Assembly: GCA_020436165.1 (NCBI GenBank)
Contig: JAGQYI010000029.1
Span: 124,001 to 188,000 of the forward strand
Length of the DNA: 64,000 nucleotides
Reading direction: 5' to 3'
Source: Cyclobacteriaceae bacterium
GTDB taxonomy: Bacteria > Bacteroidota > Bacteroidia > Cytophagales > Cyclobacteriaceae
Shown: one piece after another, positions 7,920 through 16,600 of the stretch
Layout of the letters: each line of letters opens with the position of its first letter
How positions within the stretch are numbered: position 1 is the stretch's first letter
The notes under the pieces: generated by a model
Database searches by the model: none
What the model saw: the letters and a program-made list of their open reading frames with translations, nothing else
Told to the model about the DNA's origin: nothing
Translations under genes and position numbers: made by a program

Positions 7920-9581
7920 TTACTGTCCGGGTTTATTAGACTGTTGGGAAGCATCATTAACTACATCATCGTTTTCCTGTTTGTTGCCTATAACAACAAT
8001 ATCATATTGCACATTACCATCCTTGTTTTTTGGGATTTCCAGACTTACAGTTAGCTCGCCAAGTCTTTCTTCCTTAATCTCAATTATGTATTGACTTGCG
8101 TATGGAATCTGAAGTTGGAAATTACCAGAAGAGTCAGTCTGAGATTTTGTGATTTGGGCGTTTTTAACAATATCTATTAATCTAAGCTCTGCATTCCTGA
8201 GCAATTCAAATTTATCTGTATCTCGCCATCCTAGTCTTTTATATTTTACTTTACCCGAAATAACCAGGGGGTAGGTTTGCATATCAATTTCTATTTCATA
8301 AATGGCATCTTTTAGCCCCTGGTTATTTCTATTAGACGACATAAACCCTGCTGTTCCTGAAGGGTTCAGTGTCATTCCAAAATCATCGGCCGATGAATTA
8401 ATCGGATATCCCAAATTCTGAACTTCGGCAGATGAAGTTTCAACAAGATTGATTTTATATATGTCTAAGCCACCTAAACCCGCATGCCCGTTGGAAGAGA
8501 AATAAAGCACATTTTCATGAATCATAGGAAATGATTCATTTCCTGAGGTGTTTATCTTTTTCCCAAGATTTTTGGGTTTCGACCAGGTATTGTTACTAAG
8601 GTATGAAACGTAAAGATCTGTTCCTCCATATCCACCTGGCATGTCAGATGCAAAGTATAGTACGGTTCCATCAGCACTAAAGGCAGGATCGCTTATGGAG
8701 TAGGACTGACTATTAAATGGGAAGGCTTCTGTTTCGGCCCATTTGTTGGAACGATTTTCAGCAAAGAACAACTGAAGTTTACTTCCCTGTCCTTTTGAAT
8801 AGTCCCCATTTCTGGCGAAAACCATTTTGTTTTGCTGTGCAGTAAATGATACCGGTCCCAGGTTGTACTTATTGTCTAAATTTTTCGCAAATGTTTCAGG
8901 TTCGGAATAAACGAGATGAACTTCTGATTGGACCGTATCAAAATCGTATTTAGCAAAATACAGGGTTTTGAATAAGTTTTCTGAAGACTCAGCCTGTCTT
9001 TTGAGCCCTCCGAATTGATCCTTATAGCCAACGAAAACCAATCCGTCTTGATATAGAGTAGGGGAATACTGCGTTCCGTCCATACTTATTAAAGCCATTT
9101 TTACCGAATAGTAAACAGAGTCTTCTTTCAGGTATTGAATATTTGATAATCGCCATACTTTTTCGGCAACTTTTTCATCATTTGGCGTTATTTCCAGTAC
9201 TTCTTTGTAAACCTCAATTGCTTTCTCATACTTTTTAGTACTCGTAAGCGCATCGGCATACTTCAAAAGATCACCGGCTGTCATTTTATGGTTGGTGTCG
9301 CTCCTGTATTTTTGGTACCAGTTTTCAGCATTTTCATATTCCTTTAGTTCAAAATAAGTAGTTGCTATTTCCAAAGAAATGGAATCGCCACCTTTCTCTT
9401 TTTTTTCTGCAGAAAGATATAAGCCAAGAGCATTTTCGTACATGCCTTGAGAAAAATACCACTTGGCTCTTGCCATATCACTTCTCAAACCGGTAAAAAC
9501 AGATTCTTGCCCAAACCCTGAAACGCTAACTGTCAGCACTAGTATTGATGAAACAAAAAAGGCTAAGTAGGCTCTTTTCAT
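7920..9581 (-). CDS. TPR/PD40 beta-propeller protein, PorE-like without OmpA domain
   Basis: This 553-residue exported protein (signal MKRAYLAFFVSSILVLTVSV) has TPR-type helices in the first 150 residues (AKWYFSQGMYENALGLYLSA, KKYEKAIEVYKEVLEITPND). PD40 propeller blades follow (DPAFSADGTVLYFASDMPGG, FPMIHENVLYFSSNGHAG, GTAGFMSSNRNNQGLKD). A carboxypeptidase-regulatory-like domain covers about 430-530. The PorE/SprE-neighbour type of T9SS protein normally ends in an OmpA peptidoglycan-binding domain; here the chain stops soon after the regulatory-like domain with a polar tail. The start overlaps the PorP stop by 4 bp (ATGA), showing translational coupling. It probably forms a periplasmic complex with PorP/SprF. 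Confidence 0.85.
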   Translation of the reverse strand: MKRAYLAFFVSSILVLTVSVSGFGQESVFTGLRSDMARAKWYFSQGMYENALGLYLSAEKKEKGGDSISLEIATTYFELKEYENAENWYQKYRSDTNHKMTAGDLLKYADALTSTKKYEKAIEVYKEVLEITPNDEKVAEKVWRLSNIQYLKEDSVYYSVKMALISMDGTQYSPTLYQDGLVFVGYKDQFGGLKRQAESSENLFKTLYFAKYDFDTVQSEVHLVYSEPETFAKNLDNKYNLGPVSFTAQQNKMVFARNGDYSKGQGSKLQLFFAENRSNKWAETEAFPFNSQSYSISDPAFSADGTVLYFASDMPGGYGGTDLYVSYLSNNTWSKPKNLGKKINTSGNESFPMIHENVLYFSSNGHAGLGGLDIYKINLVETSSAEVQNLGYPINSSADDFGMTLNPSGTAGFMSSNRNNQGLKDAIYEIEIDMQTYPLVISGKVKYKRLGWRDTDKFELLRNAELRLIDIVKNAQITKSQTDSSGNFQLQIPYASQYIIEIKEERLGELTVSLEIPKNKDGNVQYDIVVIGNKQENDDVVNDASQQSNKPGQ

Positions 9582-10519
9582 CTGGCGTTAGAAATTTTCT
9601 TCTTGTAAAAATCAAACAGATAGCTAACCAAAAACTCATTGCTATAACTGCTTAAAATATCGTTGGAGGGTAATGGATAATCATACGCATAACCAAAAGT
9701 GAGTTGAGGAGTTATTTTTACCTGGCACATACCGTTTAGCGAACTTTGAGATCTGTAAGTTACGCCCAAAAATAGAACCTCATTGATATTACCTGTTAGG
9801 TTTGCGTCAAAACTTAATGGAAGCCCGTTCAAATATTTGAGAAGCAAACCGGGCTGAAGTTTGAAGTTGGAATTAACGCGGAATGTATAATTACCCAGGA
9901 AATAGTAGGCATTTTTTGAAAAGTCGAACTCAGATGAATTATAATAAGTGTTCATCATACTGGGGACCGAAAGTCCAAGACTTAGTTTTGGTGTCTTGAA
10001 ATAGATGCCAGTTCCCACATCAAAAGCAGTTTGGGAAACAGAAGTTGAGCTTAATCCAGGGTCATTCGCATTTTGGACCTGGTTGGATAGCTGTGCATAG
10101 TCGGAGTTACGGTATTGAACTCCTGCTTGTAAACCAAAAGCTAAGAAGGTGCCTTTTTTGAACAGAATTCTGTAAGAAAAGCTAGGATGTGCATCCAGGG
10201 CACTGTGAATTCCAATTTTGTCATTAATTATGGTAAGGCCCATGCCTAATTTTTCATTTTTCACCAAGCTATGGGCAGTAAGTGCTTGCGTTATGGGCGA
10301 TCCATCGACATTTGCCCATTGGCTTCTGTAAAGAAGCGCTATGTTCAAGGCATCGTCAGCACCGGCATAGGCAGGGTTGATCCAAAGCTGGCTCGACATA
10401 TATTGGGTAAACTGTGGACTTTGTTGCCCTCTTGCACTGTGAAACGTAGCAGCAACCAAAGCTAAAGAAGCTAAAAAAGTAAATCTTATTTCAATATGTA
10501 ACCTTCTTCTCAATTTCAT
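9578..10519 (-). CDS. PorP/SprF family T9SS outer-membrane protein
   Basis: This 313-residue protein shows the family signature at its mature N-terminus: QQSPQFTQYMSSQLWINPAY followed by AGADDALNIALLYRSQW. The rest is a beta-barrel (GMGLTIINDKIGIHSAL, FGLQAGVQYRNSDYAQLS). PorP/SprF proteins pair with T9SS type B cargo and anchor or export the cargo at the outer membrane. The start codon overlaps the stop of the adhesin gene by 4 bp, and its own stop overlaps the PD40 gene start by 4 bp. The typical cargo-PorP-PD40 gene order supports the call. Confidence 0.95.
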   Translation of the reverse strand: MKLRRRLHIEIRFTFLASLALVAATFHSARGQQSPQFTQYMSSQLWINPAYAGADDALNIALLYRSQWANVDGSPITQALTAHSLVKNEKLGMGLTIINDKIGIHSALDAHPSFSYRILFKKGTFLAFGLQAGVQYRNSDYAQLSNQVQNANDPGLSSTSVSQTAFDVGTGIYFKTPKLSLGLSVPSMMNTYYNSSEFDFSKNAYYFLGNYTFRVNSNFKLQPGLLLKYLNGLPLSFDANLTGNINEVLFLGVTYRSQSSLNGMCQVKITPQLTFGYAYDYPLPSNDILSSYSNEFLVSYLFDFYKKKISNAR

Positions 10520-13452
10520 TTCGTTACTACCAATTCAACAAAGCCCTGTTTTATCGACTGGCCATTTCCTAAATCTATTTTATAAAAATATGTTCCTGCA
10601 GGGGCAAGATTTTGTCCGCTATTTAAAGACCTGCCATCCCAAACGATGTCTTCATTATTGTATCCGGATACATTAAACACAATTCCTCCCCAACGATCAA
10701 AAATTGTAACGTGGTTGTTTGGGTAGTTATCAATGTTTTCAATGAACCACACATCATTAATGTTATCGTTGTTGGGGGTAAAGGCTTTGTAAAAGGTCAA
10801 TCTTAAGTCAGGTGATACCTCGATTGTGACTTCTATGTCAATGCATGCTTGTATAGTCGCATTGTCGCACACGGTTACTGTAAATGAGTCTGTACCGCTG
10901 TACTCTTTTTCTGAGGTATAATAAAGACAAAGATTATTCAGGCTTCCATCGTAGGTAATAGCGCCATTTACATTCGTTTCGCGAATACTGGTTATTAACA
11001 AGTCGTCATCATCAGGGTCTGTTAGTTGAAGGCATACCTCGGTCTCTTCTCCACTGTAGGCAGTTGTTTTTACTGTTGTTTCTCCTCTGGGTAATTGATT
11101 GCCTTCTATTTCAATGTCTGTTGAGCATATTGAAGAATTTCCATAGCTATCTGTGGCGGTAATAACTATTTGGCTCAATCCTGGAGGAAAACTATCGCCT
11201 GAAGTTTTGTTGGAAGTTATCGTAACCAAACCACAATTATCTGTGGCGGTAGGAGTAGTCCAGGTAACTTGAGCGCTTTGTGTGTAGGGATTAAATTCAG
11301 ATATTACCGGGTTAATTGTACACGATTCAAATACGGGAGAAATTGTGTCTTTAACTATGATATTGAAATTGCATGCAGAAGAATTGCCGAAAATATCTTT
11401 TGCAGTGTAAACAACATTTGTTGTACCAATTTCAAAAACATCTCCGGGTTTATTTGTGCTCTCAAGCGACTCTAAAGTGCAATTATCGGTTGCAGTTGGC
11501 TCCGTCCAGCTTGCAGCTTTAGAGCATTCAGAATCCACATAAACAGTTATGTCTTCAGGGCAGTTGGAGAAGGTAGGAGCAGTATCATCCGTAACAGTAA
11601 TATCAAAACTGCATGTTGCGGAATTGCCAGCTTCATCTGTTGCCGTATAAGTAACTATTGTAGTTCCAAGATCAAATGTATCACCCGGTAAATGAGTACT
11701 GGTTACATTGCTTAAGGTGCAATTATCAGTAGCTGTTGGTTCAGTCCAGCTTACTGCTGCACTGCAACCAGAATCGTCAGAACTAGCGGAAAAGTTGCTT
11801 AAACAATTTGAAAAAACGGGTGCAGTCTGATCTGTTACGGTAATATCAAAGCTGCATGTGGCGGTATTACCTGCCTGATCAGTTGTCGTATAAGTAACAG
11901 TAGTAGTTCCGAGATCAAAAATGTCGCCAGGCAGATGGGTACTTGTTAAGCTGCTGATTGTACAATTATCGGTTGCAGTTGGGGCTGTCCAGCTTACAGT
12001 TGCGCTACAACCAGAGTCGCCAGTGCCTACAGCTATATTGCCGGGGCAATTTACAATGGAAGGAGGAATGTCATCTGTAACGGTAACATCAAAGCTACAG
12101 GTAGCTGTATTACCGGCTATATCAGTGGCAGTATAGGTAACTGTGGTAGTGCCAAATCCAAAAGAATCACCTGGTAGGAGTGTACTGGCAAAACTACTTA
12201 CCGTGCAGTTATCCGATGCGGATGGTGCAGCCCAGCTTACTGCTTTAGTACATTCAGAGGCTCCCAGGCTAACGGTAATATTATCTGGGCAATTTGAAAT
12301 GGTAGGAGAAATACCATCCGTTACGGTAACATCAAAACTACACGTAGCAACATTACCTGCCTGATCGGTAGCTGTGTAGGTTACGGTGGTAGTTCCTGAA
12401 CCAAATGTATCGCCAGGAAGATAATTACTTGTTAAGCCATTTATGGTGCAGTTGTCTGATGCAGTTGGTTCGGTCCAGAAAACGGTTTTACTGCATTCTG
12501 AAGAACCAAGAGTTACGGATATATCGGTCGGACAATTTTGAAATGCGGGAGGGACATCGTCTGTAATGGTTACATCAAAGCTACAGGTAGAAATGTTTCC
12601 TGCTTCATCAGTAGCCGTATAGGTAACTGTTGTTGTGCCTAAATTAAATAGGGCGCCAGGCGAATGTGTACTGGTAAAACTAACAAGGTTTGTTTCATCG
12701 GTTGCGGTTGGTTCTGTCCAGCTTACGTTTTCCGAGCAGCTACTAACAGATGTAGAACTGGAGATATTGGCTGGGCAATTACTAATAACCGGAGGGGTGG
12801 TGTCAACCAAAGAAGATGAGCAAAAACTTCCCGGACCTGTGCAGCCCCCTGCAATATTTACGGTTCCAGTTCCTGAAATGCTGGAAAAGTCACCTGCAGA
12901 AATGGAACCATTGATGGTAAGATCCCCATCTACATTTATGGTTGTATTATCTCCTGCTGTTAAATCTCCCTCTATTAAAATGCTGCCTTGAATATCTATG
13001 CTTGAGCCATTCATTAAAATAACACTGCCATGTACAATCAAACTCCCGGAAACATTTAATATTAGATTATTTTGTACATCAAGATCACCCCATATTTCAA
13101 GATCACCGTCCACATTTATTGTAGTAGAATTTGATGTAGTAAGATTATGTGGATTTAAGGAAGCCCCGATAATAAGAAAGCCACCCGAATTTATGGTAAG
13201 TGTGTTACCATTTTTCATGTCAACATCCGAGGTGGTAAAGGATTCGCCATTTTGGATAACTACTTCTCCAATATTATTATTCATGCTAACATCTTCTGAG
13301 ATGTTATCTGCAATATTTCCGGAGCTCCATATACCGGGATCACTCCAATTACCGGAAGATGTAAGTGTAGTTGCAGCTGCCCATGCCACTAAAGGCACAA
13401 GGATAAATAAAAAAACCGCTTTCCTTTTTAATATGTTGCGTATGCCAGGCAT
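10516..13452 (-). CDS. HYR-repeat surface adhesin with T9SS type B sorting domain
   Basis: This 978-residue protein has a signal peptide (MPGIRNILKRKAVFLFILVP), a short beta-helical region (residues 40-200, with repeated 'INVDGDL'-type turns), seven tandem HYR-like domains (about 217-784; motifs such as TATDNCT, PGDTFDLGTTTVTYTATDEA and GNSATCSFDITVTD), and a cadherin/Big-like domain (about 790-880). It ends in a gliding-motility-associated C-terminal domain (FYKAFTPNNDNINDVWFIEN, then DRWGGIVF, WDGR and PAGTYFYKI), the T9SS type B sorting signal. The protein is expected to be exported and surface attached by the PorP/SprF encoded next. It is probably adhesive; the ligand is unknown. A -7 promoter box is seen 37 bp upstream. 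Confidence 0.93.
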   Translation of the reverse strand: MPGIRNILKRKAVFLFILVPLVAWAAATTLTSSGNWSDPGIWSSGNIADNISEDVSMNNNIGEVVIQNGESFTTSDVDMKNGNTLTINSGGFLIIGASLNPHNLTTSNSTTINVDGDLEIWGDLDVQNNLILNVSGSLIVHGSVILMNGSSIDIQGSILIEGDLTAGDNTTINVDGDLTINGSISAGDFSSISGTGTVNIAGGCTGPGSFCSSSLVDTTPPVISNCPANISSSTSVSSCSENVSWTEPTATDETNLVSFTSTHSPGALFNLGTTTVTYTATDEAGNISTCSFDVTITDDVPPAFQNCPTDISVTLGSSECSKTVFWTEPTASDNCTINGLTSNYLPGDTFGSGTTTVTYTATDQAGNVATCSFDVTVTDGISPTISNCPDNITVSLGASECTKAVSWAAPSASDNCTVSSFASTLLPGDSFGFGTTTVTYTATDIAGNTATCSFDVTVTDDIPPSIVNCPGNIAVGTGDSGCSATVSWTAPTATDNCTISSLTSTHLPGDIFDLGTTTVTYTTTDQAGNTATCSFDITVTDQTAPVFSNCLSNFSASSDDSGCSAAVSWTEPTATDNCTLSNVTSTHLPGDTFDLGTTIVTYTATDEAGNSATCSFDITVTDDTAPTFSNCPEDITVYVDSECSKAASWTEPTATDNCTLESLESTNKPGDVFEIGTTNVVYTAKDIFGNSSACNFNIIVKDTISPVFESCTINPVISEFNPYTQSAQVTWTTPTATDNCGLVTITSNKTSGDSFPPGLSQIVITATDSYGNSSICSTDIEIEGNQLPRGETTVKTTAYSGEETEVCLQLTDPDDDDLLITSIRETNVNGAITYDGSLNNLCLYYTSEKEYSGTDSFTVTVCDNATIQACIDIEVTIEVSPDLRLTFYKAFTPNNDNINDVWFIENIDNYPNNHVTIFDRWGGIVFNVSGYNNEDIVWDGRSLNSGQNLAPAGTYFYKIDLGNGQSIKQGFVELVVTK
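11100..12804 (-). repeat. Tandem ~243-bp coding repeats (seven HYR units)
   Basis: About seven units of 80-82 codons each repeat within the adhesin gene. Units 2-6 are close in sequence at both protein and DNA level (repeated segments such as 'acggtaacatcaaaactaca' variants). The first unit lacks the TDNC cysteine (it reads TDETN), and the seventh is the most diverged. Such arrays can change copy number by recombination. Confidence 0.85.
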
Positions 13453-13488
13453 TAAGTTAGGTTCAGACTCTTCGAGTCAACTAAGTTA

Positions 13489-13496
13489 CAAAAGTA
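13489..13496 (-). promoter_or_regulatory. Candidate -7 box for the adhesin/PorP operon
   Basis: Read on the minus strand the bases are TACTTTTG, a full match to the Bacteroidota -7 consensus TAnnTTTG. The box is 37 bp upstream of the adhesin ATG. No convincing -33 TTTG is seen at the right spacing. A 14-bp palindrome, TAGAATATATTCTA (13522-13535), lies just upstream and could be a regulator site. Confidence 0.4.
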
Positions 13497-13637
13497 AATC
13501 TTTGGCTTTGGTTATTAAAAATAGAATATATTCTAAATACATAACAGTGTTTTAACTTTAAATAACTGATTAACAGTTAAATAATAAGCTTAGTTACAAG
13601 TACTTATTTTATTAATCAATTGATAGTCAGGCATTTG

Positions 13638-16600
13638 TTAGTTCTTATATAATCTTACAATTTTTAGAGAATCAGCATAAATAACTTTCAGATAGTAGAT
13701 TCCACCAGCTAAATTGCTTGTTTCAAACCGAATTTCAGGACTCCAGGCTACTTGCTTTAAGCGTTTTCCTGTTGAGTCAAGCAATTCTAATGAAGTACTA
13801 TTTTCTTTTACATCAGTAAGTTCAACTTTCAGGGTGGTTGAAAACGGGTTGGGGTATACGCTTATACCTTCATTCAATGCTTCTTCAGGAGAAATGGAAG
13901 TTATTATTTCCTCGTCAATTGGACCGGTTTTATCTGCAACTATAAATGATTCTGATAGTAAACTACACTTATTGCTTGCCACTTCCACTAAATATTTTGC
14001 TGCTTGATCGTCCAGAAAAATAAGCGTATCACCCTGCGCCTCAATCGGGGTTGCATCCTTGAACCATTGCAAACCAGGCTGATGTTGGGTGTAGATACTG
14101 TTTGTGCTCTCATCAAATTCAATGGCAGGGGTTTCTATCATTGTAAAAGATACCGGATTGAGCCAGGTTTCCGAACAGCTTCCTGCGGTAGCATGTACGG
14201 TAAAGTTGTTTTCCCCCTGGGTTAGAAATGTTGAATCTACAGATATTTCAAGTATATCACCACTGCCATAGTCTGCACCTATTTGCTCATTATTACTATT
14301 GAAAACTGAATAAAGAACATCAGGTTGTGTGTTCTCAATGCTAATGCTGGCAGTGTGTGTGCCACATTCCTGTTCACCAAAAGTTACTAACGAAGCGTTA
14401 ACTTCTTGCGAGTTTATTTTAAGTAAAAATCGGTATTTGTAAGAACTTTGTGGGTCAGCTGTTATATCAAAATCTATTTTATTATCTGTCTTTAAGTTAT
14501 ATGATTGCTCCGTAAAGCGATCGGTAATCGTAAGATTTAAATAAGCCGGAAGGGAGTGGATGTTATTCCATTCAAGGGAAAATGAGCCTTGCCAGATATT
14601 TTCTAAAACCAATGGGATTTCCTCATGGCAAATGTTTGGTGAAATAGCATTAATAGAGAGTTTTGAGCTGTCAGAGGAGAGAGAGGAAAAACTAAAAATA
14701 CTGTTCAGAAGCTTTGAGGCATCCTGCTGATCAAATTCTGGTTTTGCCCCAGTGGCAAGATAAACGTACGTTTTATCGGTATATGTTTTATCGCTCACAA
14801 GTAATTCGAGGTAGCTAAGCTCTCCTGTTCTATAGGTAGTACCGGTAGTGGCTGCTTTAACAGTTTCGGTGGCGGTTAATGTAATTGCATCCTGGCTGCC
14901 TTGCACCCAAAACGATTGACCTTTGGCAATCGTACCATCCGGTAAATCACCCATTGAACCATTCCATGTTTTATATTGCAGGCCATCCCAAATAAAAATG
15001 GCATTGCCCTGAATTCCGGTTTTTGTCCAACCGGATGCGTCCCAATTAATAGACGAAGGATACGGATTTCCCATTAAATTCCACCTTTCGTGGCTACCTG
15101 TTGGATGAAAGTCAATGGTTCCCTGGTTTACTGACCCTGTAACATCAAAAGTTACGGCTCCTAAATCCCTGATCCAAATAGCATACCCTTGTGCCTCGTT
15201 GCCGGTTGTAGTTAGTAACGCCAGGTTGTCTGTGGAAGGGTAGAGCACCCATCTGTCGTCAAGGGTTTGTGTATCATCACCGATTGTATTGTTATAATAG
15301 GCAAGTGAGCCGGTTGCGTAGGATGGAATTCCTCCACTGCCATTATCCGACCCCGAAAAATTACCTGAAACAGGTATTTCATTTTGAATGTCGGCTACGC
15401 TTGCTCCAAGAACAGGAATGGATATGTTCCTCCACCTTTTAGAGCCATATACGGGCAAGTATTTTTCAGCACGCACATTTCCGGTAATTGAAGCACCGGT
15501 TGGTAGAGGAGCAACTCTTGACTCTTCTAGTGCACTTGAAAGCAGGCTAAATGAGCCGGAGCCGCCTCCATCTGCTTCAAATGTAGTAGCCGATTGTATA
15601 TCCAGGGTTTGGTAAAGATTGAGATTGGATTGATTGATGACACTACCGGTAATTTTATTGATGGTAATGTTGGTAAAATCATTGGTACCACTACCTGAAA
15701 TAGCCTGATCTGTAAGCCCATTGAAAAGGATTGTTTCATTATTTCGGCTAAAAACGCCATTATTTACCCAATTACCCCCAATAGTTAAAGTTGAACCGGT
15801 GTTTACGGGTGTAAGCGTGGTGTTTATGGTTAGGTTGCCGTTTACAGTAAGATTATCCTGTATAAACTTGGTGCCGGTACCGGCTAGTGTCAGGTTATTG
15901 AAGGCGCTTCCATTTGTAGTAACAGATTGATTTCCACCATTTAAAGTTACTGTTCCTACAATAGCAGGTATAAAACTACCTCCATTCGCGAGCCAATCTC
16001 CTCCTACAGTAATATCAAGACTATTGCTGCTTAAGCTACCGGCTGTCAATGTAATATTGTTTTGAACAGACATGTTATTTGAAAATAGGAGAAGCGTAGC
16101 ATTGGTGTTAGCAACCAATAGATTATATACAGGTATATTCGCATCTACCTGAATGATTTGAGCAACCGGTGTGCTGCTATTGCCTATCTGGAGAGTTCCA
16201 CCACTTACAGCAGAGGATGTAACTCCGGAGGTAGTATATCCTAAATTTACTCCTCCGGCTTGCTGTAAAACCAAAATACCCCCGCTTATTGTCATGCTAG
16301 AACCAATTACATCCATTCCAAATGGTGGCCTTGTTGCAGAGGTTGAACCTACCGATGGCAATGTGATGGTTCCATTTGTTTGAATAAAATTGAAAGTAGA
16401 TTCAGTAGTGCTTCTGTCGTACCTGCCTGCAATGGCTAAAGCTCCACCGTTGACCTCAAGAAAGCCACCGTTTGAAATAATGTTTTCATCCGCTGCATTT
16501 CCTACCAAAAGAGTTCCATCGTCTAATTTAAGATCTCCGGTCAACGTAACATTAGCACCAAAATTCATGGTACTATTGGTGCTGTTCATCCAAACAAGTC

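Noticed and set aside
11100-12804. Tandem repeats considered as a CRISPR-like array
   Set aside because: The 243-bp repeats are continuous coding units of HYR domains, with no short direct repeats and unique spacers, and no cas genes are near.
11921-13555. Several long open frames on the plus strand opposite the HYR adhesin gene
   Set aside because: They mirror the repetitive adhesin codons, have no ribosome-binding context or recognisable fold, and repeat with the HYR period, so they are shadows.
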